A stretch of 64,000 nt of DNA from Sceloporus undulatus. Taxonomy: Eukaryota > Chordata > Lepidosauria > Squamata > Phrynosomatidae. Position 1 is the stretch's first letter; every line of letters begins with the position of its first letter. The stretch lies in the NCBI RefSeq assembly GCF_019175285.1, contig NC_056528.1, positions 17,834,140 through 17,898,139 of the forward strand, in the 5' to 3' direction. Of the stretch, positions 12,394 through 26,238 are shown in pieces. A program made the position numbers and the translations under genes. Under the pieces are notes generated by a model. It ran no database searches, had not been told where the DNA came from, and worked only from the letters and a program-made list of their open reading frames with translations.

Positions 12394-13374
12394 ATTGAAC
12401 TTGCAATTTTACTTGTTATTCTCAGACTCTTGAGAATTAGAAGCCATTGCCCCATCTAATGCAAATCAGCCAAAGATCAGCAGAACTCAAACCTGCCAAC
12501 TGTCCTCCCTTAACTTATGCTACACCTGCAGAAACTGGAGAGCAGTGAGAACATAACCTCCATAGAAGTGTGGGTTTGGAACAAGCCCATTCATTCTTAT
12601 TCATGCATCACTAGTTTGCTGCTCTCCTGAGCTCAGGCACCCATAGCACATTAATAAAAGAGAAGACATTCTGTTGAATCTGTTAGTGGAGGCACTAGTG
12701 CAGAATTTCCCAGCATTAGCTGCAAACTAACGAAAACACTCCTATTCCATACTAGCAGAAGTACCAGCTTCATCTAGGTTAGAATCCGGCAATCTCAGAG
12801 GGGAAAGTAACTACACATTTAAAAGCAAAGAGAATGTTAAAGTGTTCTTGGATTAGTTTTTTAAAGTTTTCTCCAGTGCAACACAGCCTGGAATAATCCT
12901 GCTGCATCAACCTGTTTCCAAGACGCTATGTTGAAAAAAGAGACAAGCCAGGCACACACACAACAAAAACAAATTCTGCTGTCATCAGGTTACATGCCAA
13001 GAACGGGGAATGGGGGGAGAGAGTGCTGGCAAGGAAACCAGAAACAGGAGGCCAAAAGATAATGAGCAAAGATAAAGAAGAACCAAACAAGTATTGGGCA
13101 CATGAGACACAAGAATTAGGAAGGGGACTCTTTTTCTCTTTTTAAAAACACATTTCTATATAATTAGTGTAGTATAGGCAACTCTCCAAAGTGGGGTAAA
13201 CGTTCCCCTTACGGGTCTAAGCTTCCTTGATTTCTCTACCACCTCCAACATGTTTCCAAATTTACCCATCGATCACCATCTTTTCTACCAGCCGCCTCTT
13301 TGCCTAAGCATTGCCAGCCTCACAAGTTTGTTGCATGGGTAAAGTGGGGAGGAAGACTCAGTTACACCATCTTA

Positions 13375-13611
13375 GAGCCAGCGTGGGATGGTGGGTTTGA
13401 GTGTCAGAGTACGACTCCAGAGACCAGGGTTTGGTTCCCGCTCAGCCTTGAAGCCCACTGGGTGACCTTGGCCAAGTCACACACTCTCACCCTCAAAGGA
13501 TGGCAATGGCAAACCTGCTCGGAACAAATCTTTCCAAGAAAACTGCATAATAGGTTCGCCTTGGGGTCGACATAAGCCAGAAACAACTTGAAGGCACACA
13601 ACACACACACA
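13375..13611 (+). mobile_element. Squamate tRNA-derived SINE, near full length
   Basis: Head, B-box-like GGGTTTGGTTCCC, middle and tail are all present; the tail has become (CA)n. Confidence 0.85.
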
Positions 13612-14929
13612 AAGGCTTGCTGCAAGAAAATCAAGATGGTTGGTACCTATATAAAACTCACTAGAGAAAAAGAGAGATAGAGAGATGTAAATAACAAACC
13701 AACTGATCACATTTTCTTATACCACTTATCCACACCCATACCACCTTCCCCCATCCTTTGCTGATTCCCTTATTTCACATTTTAGCTCCTCTCTTTCTAT
13801 CCTGGGTATGCAAATAAAAATAATCTGCCATGTATACCCCTCATACAGTAAAGTCTTAATTGTATCTCTCCACTTCATTCTTCCCCCCACCATGGTAAAA
13901 ATCGTCAAATGCATCAGCCTTTCCTAGCCCCTTAACCATGGCAGTTACCCTTCACTATATTGAACACACAAAGAAGCTGCTTAAATAAACCCCAACACCC
14001 ACACGCTATCCAGGCTGCAAAAATAGCCAAAGGGAAAGTCAGAGAACGGCATAGGGAATGCGACTACAGTGGACGTTTCTGGCCCACCAAAGCCGTGGTG
14101 CTTTTCTTTTTTCCTTTAGCCTCCGGTTGGTTGTGTCAGAACAGCTGATTTTCCCTCCTCTCTTCCCTTTCAAAGCAAAGCCACTTGGCTCAGGGAAGGC
14201 GGCAGGCAGGATGCTGCTCACTGAACTCGGGTGTTTTTTAAATGCCAGATTAATTAGACGGCAAATTATTTCTCCAAGTATCAGCCAGGCTCTGGCTGGC
14301 GATAAACTTCTCATGACCCATAGAACTGATCAATGTGACCGAGTGAAGCTTCTTTGCCTAATTTTAGAAGTGCCTAAGTTGTTGGTGGTTTTTTTAAAAT
14401 CTTTATTCTTTTTCAGGCTCCAGCAGTTTCAATTACTTTGCTTCCGGATCTCTCACTTAATAACCTGCCAGCAACCTTGCAGGATGAACGGTGGCTATGA
14501 AAGTTTGAAAGGATGACCCAGCATAGGACTGATGGAAAGTTTGGTCATTTCTGGAAGGTGTGCAAAGAAAGGAAAAAGAAAAAAGAGAGAATGCCTTACT
14601 CTAGCAAGGCAACAGGGAGGATCTTAGCTTTAAGGCAGTTTCATGAAATCCTAGGTTCAGTCCTTGCAATTTTCAGTTTTAAAAGGACACGCCAGTTACT
14701 AGCTGATGGCATACCAATAAAGCTGTTTCAAACTAAAGAGACAGAATCCATCCTAATTCTAATAAAAAAGCTGACAACAAATGTGGAAAATCAAACAGTG
14801 ACCCACAGACTAGAAACATTCAATGTACATTCCAGTCCCCTAAGAAAGAGGGCATCAAGGATTGTAGTAACCATTAGACCAATTATGTTAGTCTTCCGTA
14901 AAAGAAAATGCTCAAGATTTTAAAACAAA

Positions 14930-15600
14930 GACATTTAACGTACGCGAGAAGCATCAGATGTCCAAGCTTGGTTCAGAATAGGAAGAGCCACTGGGGATCA
15001 TATTACAAACGTACACAGGTGAAAAACTTTAGAAGAAAACCACCTTGTGCTTTATAGATTATAGCAAAAATTTCCATTGTGTAGATCAATGTAAAACTAT
15101 AAATTGCTCTAAAAGAAATGGGTGTGGAAAAACATGTTATTGTCTTGATGTGTAACTTATGTTGAGGACAAGAGTCCACTGTCAGTACAGAATACAGAGA
15201 AACAGAACAGTTTCCAATTGACCCTTATCAGACTATCTGTTCAATTTATATGCAGAACATATCATACGGAAAGCAGGATTAGACTCAGAGGAACATCAAC
15301 AGTTTAAGATACGCAAGTGACACCATGTTAGTAGCTTAAAACAGCAAAGTCCTTGAATGATTACTGATGAAAGTCAAGGAAGAAAGTGCAAAACGCAGGG
15401 TTACATTTTAAGGCATTAAGAGCATTACTAACACAAAAATAATGACTATGTATGATTTACTTACTTCATAATGAATGATGAGATACTGAAATATGACTTT
15501 GGCTCAGTCAGAGATCAAAATGGTGACTAATGAAGAAATCAGAAGAAAACTAGGACTTGGAAGAGCATTGTAGAAATTAGATAAGATCCTCAAGTGCAAA
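14930..15600 (+). mobile_element. Decayed RTE-clade (BovB-like) LINE reverse transcriptase fragment
   Basis: Translated pieces such as AWFRIGRATGDHITN, NLYAEHIIRKAGLDSEEH and EEIRRKLGLGRAL fit RTE/BovB polymerase segments in the right order. The frame is broken in many places. No ends are visible. Confidence 0.65.
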
Positions 15601-15802
15601 CCTGGTTTGGTATAAAACGTATACCAATATCTTCAATATCCTGTTGGGGAACCCTGATGCTCCCAGATTCTGAGTGCCTTCTACTCCCCATCCAAGGACT
15701 TTGTCTGAGGAGCTGCTTCCTTAGGCAACAGTCCTCTGCCCTTTATAGAGAACAACTTCCTAGCAATTCCTTCCCAGCTATGTCTTCCTTCTAATGCTAT
15801 TT

Positions 15803-15872
15803 TGCCTGATGAAGAAGCCTGTGAAATGTTGAAAGCTATTACTATATGATGTATTTGGGTTGGGTATCACTA
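15803..15872 (+). mobile_element. Penelope-like element end, fragment
   Basis: GCCTGATGAAGAAGCCTGTG then GTTGAAAGCTATTACTATAT, like the region before GGTTGGCCAATAAAGGTATC in Penelope-like termini. Assigned from memory. Confidence 0.45.
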
Positions 15873-17654
15873 CAGGATGGATTCTGGATGATGTGGTCTT
15901 TTTGTCTTGCGGCCAACATGGTTATCTGTGAAATGTTACCAATTCCTTCTGGCCCCTGCCTGCTCCTTCTTCCCTGAACTTCACTTCCAGGAATTAGTCT
16001 CAAGGACATGAACTAGCCCCAAGGGCATAATTCCTTGTGCTACTAACCTTAGCTCAACTGCTGGCTTTCCATCAGACTCACTTGTTTCTGTCCAGACTAA
16101 TCTATCTGTATGTGCTGCTCTACTCAGCCCTGAATTCAAATTGGGGCTCTGCCTCTGAAAAGAGGACTGCCTACCTTCTTCAGATGCGTGGCAATGAGCC
16201 AGCAGAGGAACTAAGAAAACGTTCATTCCTTTTCTTTTTAGATTAAGAATTTCTCTGCACGAGGCAGTTCAGTTTTCTACTGAGATGTGAAGCTCCTTTG
16301 TGGCACGAGGCAATGCGGATACGGAGGTGATGCTCATGAATGTTCGAACAAGCCAGTTCAGTTCTCAGCACTATGCTCCGGGGAAGCTTATCAGTTCCTC
16401 TATATAAGAGGATGAGTAATGGCAGACAAGTTTCTCCAAAAGATAGCTCTGCCAATCCCTACTGAGCTTCCTTGTAGCTCTCAGATGTACAGGAGAAATG
16501 AACGTGGACAAGGTTGTATTCCGTGCAAACAGGGCAATGCTAAGTCACCTAAGATAGCATGCCCTGCAAATGAAAAGTATACCACAGACAGGCCTTCACA
16601 TTTTCTGCAGAACATAAGAGCCCTATGAAAGATATGGAGGGTTCCTCAGCAGACCTCAATGTTGAAAGACCTTCCTGAGAATTTGAATCCCACCTATACA
16701 AGCAAATTCACACGATTTGCAGCATGTCTGCCCCAAAGCTTCAGCCAAAGAGCTGTGCCAGACATGAAAGGAGATGCATTCAAGGCAACAGAAACCAGAG
16801 TGCCATAAGAAAAGCATAAACAAAATCCTGTGTTATTTTTAGGATTTAATAGCAGCTGATGGTTGATGGCTAGATGCAAACAACAGAGCCCAATTAAGAC
16901 TGTAAGAACAACGCTGGGCCCGGCTCGAGCCCCAGTCGTCCTTTGTGCATATTTTCCAAGAAATAAGCAGCAATTAATTCTATTCATCTTTGAAGACTGC
17001 TCCTTCCACTTGTTGTTTGCTTTGACAGCCTTTCTCTGCAGCTTTTGGACAAGCATGACAAAAAGGTGTATATGGAAGGGAGGGAGGGGTAGAAAGGGTT
17101 TATGGCTGCATACTGAAAATACCTGTGGAGACATCACAATCAGATCTGAAAAAGACACACACAGCAGGCTCTTGAGAGCAGCCATCTTCCTTTCAAGATT
17201 TCTACACCTAAAAACAAAGAGGCGGGAGGCTGATAAGAGCAACTTGTTTTGGAAAGGGTAGAACTGTGATTGAATGTGCGAGCCACATTTCTATACTTAG
17301 CAAAAAACTATGCCACAAATAATCAACATTGATTTTAGGAACGATCCAGTGGATTGTTGAGGGCCAAAGCACACACCATATGTGCAAGGTAGCCATAATG
17401 GTCACTAAAAAAGAGGGAAGAGTGGCAGGGGGAGAGACAAATTCCTCTCTATAGTCCTTTCTTTCCATACAAAATGCACCTTTCCATACTGCTTTTCCTT
17501 CTGCGGAGTTCCAGGTCCACAGGATAATACAGGTTAGATGCACCCTTATCCAAAATCTTAAAAAAACAAAACAACAACAACAACACAACCAAAAACAAAA
17601 CAAAAAACCCAAAACTTTTTTCTTGGGTAGCTGAGATAGTGCCACCTTTGCTTT

Positions 17655-17868
17655 CTAATGGTTCATTGTACACACACTTTGTTTCATGCACAAAATTATT
17701 TAAAATATTGTATAAAGTTACCTTCAGGATATATGTATAAGATGTATGCAAGCTGTATGTGTATACTATTTGTGTTTAGACTTGGGTCCCATTTCCAAAA
17801 TACGTATTTCATTATGCAAATACAGGTTTTCTGGAATCCAAAATACTCCTGGAGCCTCAATCTGTACA
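17655..17868 (-). mobile_element. Tigger-like MITE (CTTATCCNAAATGCTTG family), partial
   Basis: Contains TTTGTTTCATGCACAAAATT, AAGTTACCTTCAGGATATAT, TTGGGTCCCATTTCC and TGGAATCCAAAATACTCCTG, ending CCTCAATCTGTA. It is shared with the copies at 51657 and 54313. Confidence 0.7.
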
Positions 17869-17974
17869 GCTACTGCTGTAATCCCAACATGTTGTCCCAT
17901 GTTAATGATAAACAAGAACAGAACATAAGAAAAGGCTATGCAGACAGGAAAAATTAAGCATCAGGTATCATCAA

Positions 17975-18178
17975 GGGACCAGTATGGTGCAATGATCTGA
18001 GGACTAGACGGCAACTCTGGAGACCAGGGTTTCAATCCCTGCTCAGCCATGGAAACCCACTGGGTGACCTTGGGCAAGTCACACTCTCATCCTCAAAGGA
18101 AAAGGCAACCCGCACCTGAAAAACCCATGACAGGGTTGCCTTTAAGTCAGAAGGGCTGAAGACACACAAAAACAAATC
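17975..18178 (+). mobile_element. Squamate tRNA-derived SINE, internally shortened
   Basis: Head and CCACTGGGTGACCTTGGGCA are clear; the segment with the CAAATCTTGCCAAG motif is missing. Confidence 0.75.
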
Positions 18179-18483
18179 ACCAGGGAGTATGGTAATACCT
18201 ATTCAAATGTTGTTCCCCAAATGTGCCCCCTTCATTTTTCTCTCACATAACTGAATTATTACTAGTCATTACTATGGGGAAGAGCGAAGAAACATGTGGA
18301 TAAAATCTCCCTAGCATACAGGATAGCTGAAGGCCCAGATTCTGAGAACAGGCACGCTGCTCAAACCTACTGTTACTACTTGGACTTGGCTGTCGTGGCA
18401 AAAAATTTCCAAAAACTGCAATCTCTCTTGAAATTCTTCCACTGAGGCAAGCCAGTCTTAATATGCTGGAATCTGTTGTAATG

Positions 18484-18619
18484 CAGTGGTTCCAAAACTT
18501 TGGTTTTCCAGATATTTTTGACTTCAGCTCTCAGAATTCCTGACTGTTGGCCAAGCAGGTTGGGGCTTCTAGGAGCAGAAGTCCAAAACACCTAGAGCTC
18601 CAAAGGTTAGGAATCACTG
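18484..18619 (+). mobile_element. hAT-like MITE (CAGTGGTTCCCAAACTTT family)
   Basis: Family features: about 136 bp; inverted termini CAGTGGTTCCCAAACTTTGG and its complement; near-palindromic inside (GACTTCAACTCCCAGAAGCC facing CTGGGAGCTGAAGTCCAAAA); 8-bp target sites. This copy has both ends and a partly matching duplication (TAATG). Confidence 0.8.
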
Positions 18620-20953
18620 GCCTAATGTTTCTGCCTTTTAGTGTTCCATTAATCCACTTTTCCAGACTCCCAGGAAAACTGAGTATTTCTAACACATTGT
18701 CCAGGAAACAAGTATGCAGCAAAAGTATAATCTCTGCTCATGTATACCACAGATTTCGCCAGTTCCTCCCTGTCCCTAAAGAACCCTGGGAACCACAGTT
18801 CTGAATGGGGAAGCAGGAATCCCTAGAGATTTCAGCACCAAACTGTAATTCCCAGTATTCATTAAGGGAAGGCGTGAGTGTTCTGTGGGCAGATGATCCA
18901 AAACAGGGATGGGGAACTGGCAGTTCTCCACCTATTTTTTGACTATGTCTTCCACTGACAATGCTTGCCGAGGTAGATGAGCATTGAAATCCAACCACAA
19001 CTGGAGGGCTGCAGGTTCACTAACCTGATTTATTCAAAGCACCTTAAAAAGCAGCAGTCGCTTTAAAAGCCACTGCCGAAGGGCGACATCACTGGTTGCT
19101 GGGGAAAGGAAACACAGCACTTCATCTCTTGCCAATAGCTCTAAGGGACATTAGTCCCAGCTTCCTTGCTCCTAGACAGAGTATTTCCCAGCAGCGATTT
19201 CTCTTCCCTCTTCACTACTGCATTATTCTGCAGGGAAGACAGAGGATGTACTTTAATACTCAAGCGCTAGAAAAAGCAGATGATCAGACATGAGCACACA
19301 AAACAAAACAAAAAAACCTGACATTCACTGTTTGCTCTAATAGCTTGGGTTTTATTTTGATGCCATTTCAGCTTATAAACCACCCTGAAAACAACATGGG
19401 TGGAAATGCAGAATCTTTTTCTGTGAATCAGGAAGAACCGACACTACACCAACCAGAACGAAACTGCAATGCAGACACAGAATCAAATAAATGGTAAGCC
19501 TCATCAGCTGTTTTGTAAAGATGCTTGTTCCTGTAAAGATACCTGAACCTCCTTTTTAAAAAAAATCCAAAAGAGACTGACCAACAGAATGATCTTTGTA
19601 TTTATACTGGTTGCCAGCACTTCGCTCTTGGCATGCCCAAAAAGGACAGTTGGCCGGAAGGATATAATTATAGACACCATTCCTTTTATTCCGTATGCAT
19701 GTTATATGATCTGCTTTCAAGCTGTGCTTCTCTTTCTCTCTCTCTCTCCCCGCCTCAAAGTCATAAATTGCCCCAGTTTATGCCAACAAAATTTGAACCC
19801 CATATACTACACTGAAGAATAAAACAGGTCTAGGCTTTATTTTGGTGCCATTCAGAACTGTGGTTTCCTATCAAAGATCTGTGACAGAGCTCTCAAGAAC
19901 CCAATGTTTATAAGACAAAGGGTCATATAAAGGGAAATACAAGGGAAATTTATTACCTCTGTATTTATTGCAATCTTTTTACAGAGTATATTTGCACCAG
20001 AAATGTGACCCAGAATATACCAGAAGCTGGTAAAGATGCAAGAATATGCATCTGTGAGGTCACTTGTATCAGCAGCGCAAGAAGTGAGTCAAGAAAAAGC
20101 CTCCCAGAAGTGGAAACCTGCTCTAATGCAATGAGAGCTCTCCTTCGCACTTATATTTCATACCAACCTCTCCCTAAGGTTCACACTAAGGTTCAATACA
20201 GAATAAATTCAATATATACCATGTTAAATAAATACCATGTAAAAATTTTTTTAAAGTTAACATTAAAAAAAACTAGAGGGGCTTGGCCCACAGCTGTTCC
20301 TGGGGGCAATAGTAGTTGGCAGATCTAGTTGTAGTTTCCTAAGATGTTACTACTGCTGCAGCAGGAACTGTTCGATCCACAGCTTTCTGATTCAGCAAGT
20401 GTAAGAGGCCCTTCCACCACTACGAAGGGTAACACAGCAAACACGCAGCCAGCTTCCTCTTTGCACCACCAAGCTCTAAATGCCAACAGGGCAGCACATG
20501 CCAACCTGTGCTAACCTAGCAGGCCTTTTTCTCCTTCTTAACACACAGGGAAGAGAAGATGTTGCTGCCACCAGCATGACAGTGTCACAGGGACGCTGTT
20601 GTTGTAATTACAAAGATCCCAACATGCTAATAATTATTTTCCTCTAATCGCCCACACAGAAAATAGCATGTGCAGAGGAGAGTGTGTTTTTAAAATTAAG
20701 TGCCCTCTCACAACACAATCAAAACAAGAGAGGACTAGCATTGAGGAAAAAGGAGAGCTCTGATTCTAGATCCAACTAGATTTCTGGGTACACTGGCCCC
20801 ATGTTCAATCCCAGGCTTTCCCACTTGGTGGGTCATTTAGTGAGTGATGGCAAAGATGTCAGAAAAGACAATACTAGACTAGACGCACTGATGCTGTGAT
20901 CCAGAATGAAGTTGCTTGTTATGTACTCCAGCTGCAATATAATGGTTTATGAC

Positions 20954-21089
20954 AATGCCTCCCAAACTTTAATCCTCCAGGTGTTTTGGACTTCATCTCC
21001 CAGAAGCTCTCACCTAGTTTGGCCAACAGTCAGAAAGTCTGGGAGATGAAGCCCAGAACATCGGGAAGACCAAAGTTTGGAAACCATTG
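20954..21089 (+). mobile_element. hAT-like MITE, same family
   Basis: Both termini are present. Flanks GTTTATGA and GTTTAGGA match at 7 of 8 positions. Confidence 0.8.
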
Positions 21090-21216
21090 GTTTAGGAGAT
21101 CCTTGTTTGAGTCCCTATTGACCTAACACACAGTACTGTACTGCTATGATGATAAGGTAAGGAGGGAGAGATCCATGTATGTGCCTTGAGTTCATTTGAA
21201 GAAAGATGAATAGAGG

Positions 21217-21547
21217 GACACAGTGCTTTAGTCAGTAAGATGTCAATTCTGATGACCAGAAGGTTGGCTGTTCAAGGCGCAAGTGCCACATGAGGAAGTG
21301 AGCTCCTGTCACTATTCCCAGCTTCTGCCAACCTAGCAGTTCGAAAGCATGCAAAGGCAAGTAGATAAACAGGAACCACTTTGGTGGGAAGGTAACAGCG
21401 TTTGGTGGCCATGCTGGCCACATGACTACTGGAGTTGCCTTCGGACAACGCTGGCTCTTTGGCTTAGTGAAAGAGCTGAGCACTGCCTCTACAGTCAGTT
21501 ACAACTAGGGATTCATGTCAAGGGGAAAACTTTATCTTTACTAAATA
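21217..21547 (+). mobile_element. Second SINE family (tRNA-like head)
   Basis: Contains CTGCCAACCTAGCAGTTCGA, AAGCATGCAAAGGCAAGTAG, GGGAAGGTAACAGCGTTTGG, CATGCTGGCCACATGACTAC and ends GGGGAAAACTTTATCTTTA. This is a familiar squamate SINE distinct from the ACAACAACA-tailed family. The B-box is GGCTGTTCAAGGC. Confidence 0.7.
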
Positions 21548-24475
21548 AGTACCTGCTGTCTATTAGTCTGTAACTTAATTTGAATCTTCTCCCCATAGAG
21601 GGTGACTGAATGAAGACAACAATCCAAAATGACAGTTCATCTCCATTTAAGGAGAACAAAATACAGCCACTAAGTAACATAATATACACAGGGTTATGGC
21701 CTTTAGCTCTTGTACCAGTAAAAGGTGCAGACACGTGAGGATTTTGAAAGATGCAACTTGTCATGCAGGTTCAAGGAAAGCTATAGCCAACAATGTTCAC
21801 TTTTCTACATAACTGTTAAAAACATCAGTGTTCCATCTTTTTTGGCAGAGCATCTCGTTGCTCTTTCTTGCTGGCTCTTATACATAATATATAAATAATA
21901 TACTTAAAAATTAAAAGTTTAACGGCAACAATTGCCGCAACACATCTTTAACTGGAGTACAACGTGATTGTTCAGTGTGTCCTAGTTGTACCCAACCTGG
22001 TATTGCTGGATTCCAAGTCCCATCAGCCATAGCGTGCACAGTGAATGGATGCGTGGAATTGTATGCCAAGCCATCCAGAAGGCCCTGGGTTGGGGAAGGT
22101 TGATTCATATGATTCACCATCTCCATCCTAGGGAGCTTTCTTCCTCACCTCATGTGCTGCTGCCTCTGGCAATTAATCCTGTATTTGTCCAATCTCGACC
22201 CTCAGGGCTCAGTCTTTCACTGCAGTTCACGACCTCTTGTCCAATCCACACACAAGTGTCAAAGGTTACTGACATCACCATAGGAGTCCTGACAAAAGAT
22301 GCCTGTTCAAGTTACTGGCTGATCAGCTTCACATCCATTTAAACAGGCAGCTGAAAGAACTTTAACTACCCATACTGTGAAACATCTTCATAAGGCAAGG
22401 ATTACATTTCAGTTTAAGCCACTAAACTGTTAGGGTACAAAGGAACACAGAAGTGCAGGGAAGGAAAGTGCAATACTGTTGCCATCACATAAAATGGAAT
22501 TTGAGAGGAAACAGGGACATCTCCTCTGCATCCTTGGTCACCTAGCATGCTGGATTGTACTGCCAGGTTTTCACACCTTTAAGTATTTTCCTTAAAAAAC
22601 TGTACTTCTATAAAATTTAGGATTTTACAAAGCCTGCTGATCTCCTCCCTTGTGCATGGGATCATTTCTATTATGTAAGCATCAGCACTTCAAATGTGAA
22701 CACTGGAAACAGAAGAAGGAAACAAACAAGACCCTCTAACATGCTAGTGAGGCTTGTGATAGAGGGACTAAAAACCAAATGTTGACATCCATTCATAGCC
22801 TCAGCTCTAACATCTTTAGAGATGTGGCCCTGACACCAGGCAATTCTTGTCAGCATCATGGCCGAACAGTGGCATAAAGAACTGTTATTTTGTGTTTAGT
22901 AGATCCTGCTAGATGGTTTGTTTTCAGTCTGGCAGTTCAAGGATATAGAGGCAGTTGGGAACAGACTGGGGGGATAAGCATCCTTCTCTTTGGTTCTGCC
23001 CTGTATATACCCAGGGATTTATATTCCAGTGGCTTTGCATGGGGAGAGGGTGCACTGCAGTCCAGGGGGCCCAAAGTGTTATCCAACCCAGAGGATCCAC
23101 AATGTTTGCTATGGGATGGTCTTGATAGAGTTGTTTAGGGGTCCTGTTCTACCACCTGTTGGGAAGAGATGCTGGAACCCATCAGCTAAAGGACTGTGAT
23201 GTTTTCCTCTTCTGTAGACCATTTGCAACATCCATTTACCACCAATAAAGCTTAACTTATAGCAGTTATGTGTGTCGGTTTTTGGTATCAGCTGGAATTG
23301 CATCCAACTCAGGACACTACAAAGACAACATGTCTTCCCAACATCAAGTTGAGGTTCTTTCCTTCTCCTCCTCTCCTGCCTGCATCTGCTTTTTGTCACA
23401 TATTGCCTGATATCCTGAAGATCTTGAAAGGTTGCACATCTCTATGTATCCTTTTGGTAGTCCCAAAAACATTATCAACCTAGTACTGTACAGATTTTCA
23501 CATTTTTTAAAATAACCATCATTTGCTACCTTTGTTTTACTTCTGTCTTGTCAGCCTTCTAAGCCTTTTTTTATACAAATGCTTAACATATTTCCACATA
23601 GCTTAGATTTACCCCAATTTGACAGATACCCCCCCCTCTTGTTAGCTACTGCTAATGTTCTGGACCCTGCCTGAAGATTAGAAATGGAAGTTTAAAAAAA
23701 CAAATCAAAATCTGGAAATGTTATTCTCAGAAACCAGTGGCTTCTCCCATGGGCATCTGATGGCCACTCCTATTCTGGGAGTCATAGTCCTCAAAAATAA
23801 TATTTCGAAAACGGCCAAAGATATGAAATGCCCAATGGGTTTTACTGATATGTCTCTGCCTGAAGAAGTACACCAACTGAGCAGGGCTGTAAAGGAGTAT
23901 CCCCTGGTATAGGAAACCTCTTCAGCTGTTAAGACACACCATGCTGGGCTGCCTGTATGTTACAAAGCAGGGGAAGCCAGCCAGCTCCATTTTCTGCACA
24001 TCAGGTGGCAAGTTGCCAAGTTTGGTCGTGGCAGCGCCAAGCCCTGCCCCCTTACCTCCAGCAGTCAGGAAATGCATTCCTAGAACAGCCAAGTTCCTGA
24101 AGAGCATCTGAGCGCCAAGACAATTTCTTGCGTATTCAGAAGAGAGCCCACTGAAGGGAGGCCTTTGGGAGGAAAAAACTCATTCAAAGCTAGACACATA
24201 ATGAAAGCCATCTCCCAACATTGTACTGTACCCGGTCAACTCACAACAGCTAAGGGACTGAGTGGGGTTCTATGTGCATTGGGACAGAGAAGGGGAATGA
24301 AATCAATACAGCTGTGGATTGAAAGCAAGTCAGAATGTGGGAAAAACTTAAGTTTCAAAATCCAGACAGCCCTCTCCCTCAGACTAGCTTCCCCGCACTC
24401 AGAGTGAGAAGGTTGCAGGGAACATGAGATGGACAGCGCAACTGCATTCATATCTTGCTGGGTGGGCTTTCCATA

Positions 24476-24546
24476 GATAACTCGGTATGAACAGAATGCT
24501 GGACCAGATAGACCTTTGGTCTTATTCAGCATGGCTCTTCTTACCA
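24476..24546 (+). mobile_element. Short LINE-derived fragment (CR1/L3 type)
   Basis: Reads GAATGCTGGACCAGATAGAC, CTTTGGTCTTATTCAGCATG, CTCTTCTTAC, a phrase common at lizard CR1-like 3' regions. Assignment is from memory. Confidence 0.4.
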
Positions 24547-25246
24547 AGTATTATGCTCTAATGACATTGTAAACTCTGTAAGGAAAGGCAAGACAAATGC
24601 AAATTTAAATATCTGGTATAGAATTTGACTCAATTCTACATTACAAAAAAGAAGTCACTAATTGGCAAGGTTTATACAGGAAGACTGCATACATATTTCT
24701 ATCCAACTCAAACAGAAGGAGTGACAGAATTTAAATTAGGGGGTCACCCTTTTGACCTATAGACAAATATTCTGGTTGCTATTTGGATATCCACACACTT
24801 TTTAGCACTCGTATATGTTGCAAAACAATACACCTGGAGTAGTCAGTCGGATACTCCCTACATGTTTCAAACCATTGCCATAATAATTAATCTCCCCTGC
24901 TGGCTGGGACTTTTAAGAGGTGTAGCTCAAAACAGTCAGCTGAACAGAATCTATATTTTAAACAAAAAAGAAGGCTGGAAGTGACTGGACATCCATTTCT
25001 GATTTTACTTTAAGGGCATTTGGTAGATGCCTGCAACTTTGCAGTGCAAAATGGACCAATGGAAAAAACTAATTTTACAATCAATAAATTGTCAGAAGGG
25101 CATGAAGGGGCTCTAAAGGAGAATGAGGCTCACAAAAAATGGCCTTGAAGGGCCATGTGCAGTCTATGAGCCAGTCTGGCAACCTTTGATGTACATGAAC
25201 ATAAACATGGTTTCAAATAAATTATGCCCCTTCTGTTTGTGGCAAG

Positions 25247-25438
25247 CCAGCCAGCATGGTGTAGTGGTTTAAGTGTTGGACTATGACTCTGGAGATCCGG
25301 GGTCAATTCCCCACTTGACCATGGAAACTCATCTTTGGAAAGTCACACACTGTCAGCCCCAGAAAAACCTGTGATAGATTTGACTTAGGGTCACCATAAG
25401 TTGGAAACAACTTGAAAGCACACAGCAAGAATAACAAT
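25247..25438 (+). mobile_element. Squamate tRNA-derived SINE
   Basis: Well preserved head CCAGCATGGTGTAGTGGTTT and tail GTCACCATAAGTTGGAAACA; the CAAATCTTGCC part is lost. Confidence 0.85.
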
Positions 25439-26047
25439 GTTTGAGATGGAGGACCAATACAAGTTTGACGTTTGCCACATTTACACCAACATAGACTGTA
25501 CGGCCTGATAAAAGGTACCCTCTTTTAACCCCCCCCCCCAAATTCATACTGAGTCTTCATATGCGAAGAAAGTGTATCTCAAAACAACAAGTGCAAACCA
25601 CTGATCACTCACAGAATGCTAGACTTTTGGACCCAATCCAGTGAGGCTGTTCTTATTTACCATGCAGACACATCCTGAAATGGCATCATGGATCACCAAG
25701 ACTTTTCTGGTGTCTTTTACTTCCACCATCACAGGTAAGAAGACATCCAAGACCTGTCTCCCTGTTAGTACACCATCTTCCTACTCAATATCCTCAAGGA
25801 AGCCAGAAATGATAAACTTCCTCTAGCAAAAGCTCTGATCTCTGTTGACAGGCATAAATTGCTAGCTATATGAGGTTTTGGCAGCATATTTTAGAAGTGC
25901 CAACCTCTGCATGACCCACTCTGCTGTTTTTCTACACATGGAGTTGCTTCCAGTGTGTACAAAGGAACATGCTAAAGAAGAAAGAGCTGATCACAAGCTC
26001 AGGAAACTGGTCTTCAGAAGCAAAAAGGATATCAAAGTGAGTCCTCT

Positions 26048-26162
26048 CTCAGGCTTAGAGGAAGGCAATGGCAAACCTCTCAACAAATAATGTCAAGAAA
26101 ACCATAGGAAAGGATTGTCTTAAACTGGAACTGACTTGAAGGCATAGAACAACTATAACAAG
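26048..26162 (+). mobile_element. Squamate SINE, 3' part only
   Basis: Begins at GAGGAAGGCAATGGCAAACC and ends CATAGAACAACTATAACAAG. It directly precedes the MITE at 26239. Confidence 0.65.
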
Positions 26163-26238
26163 AATTGCCAGTAGCAGTTGCAGTCCAAACCTCTGGTGGG
26201 CTACAGTAGTCTATCTCCATCTTAAAGGCATCCCAATA

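Noticed and set aside
14058-14516. 152-codon plus-strand frame
   Set aside because: No similarity to known proteins, no supporting splice sites, and it lies antisense within SCAI intron 2.
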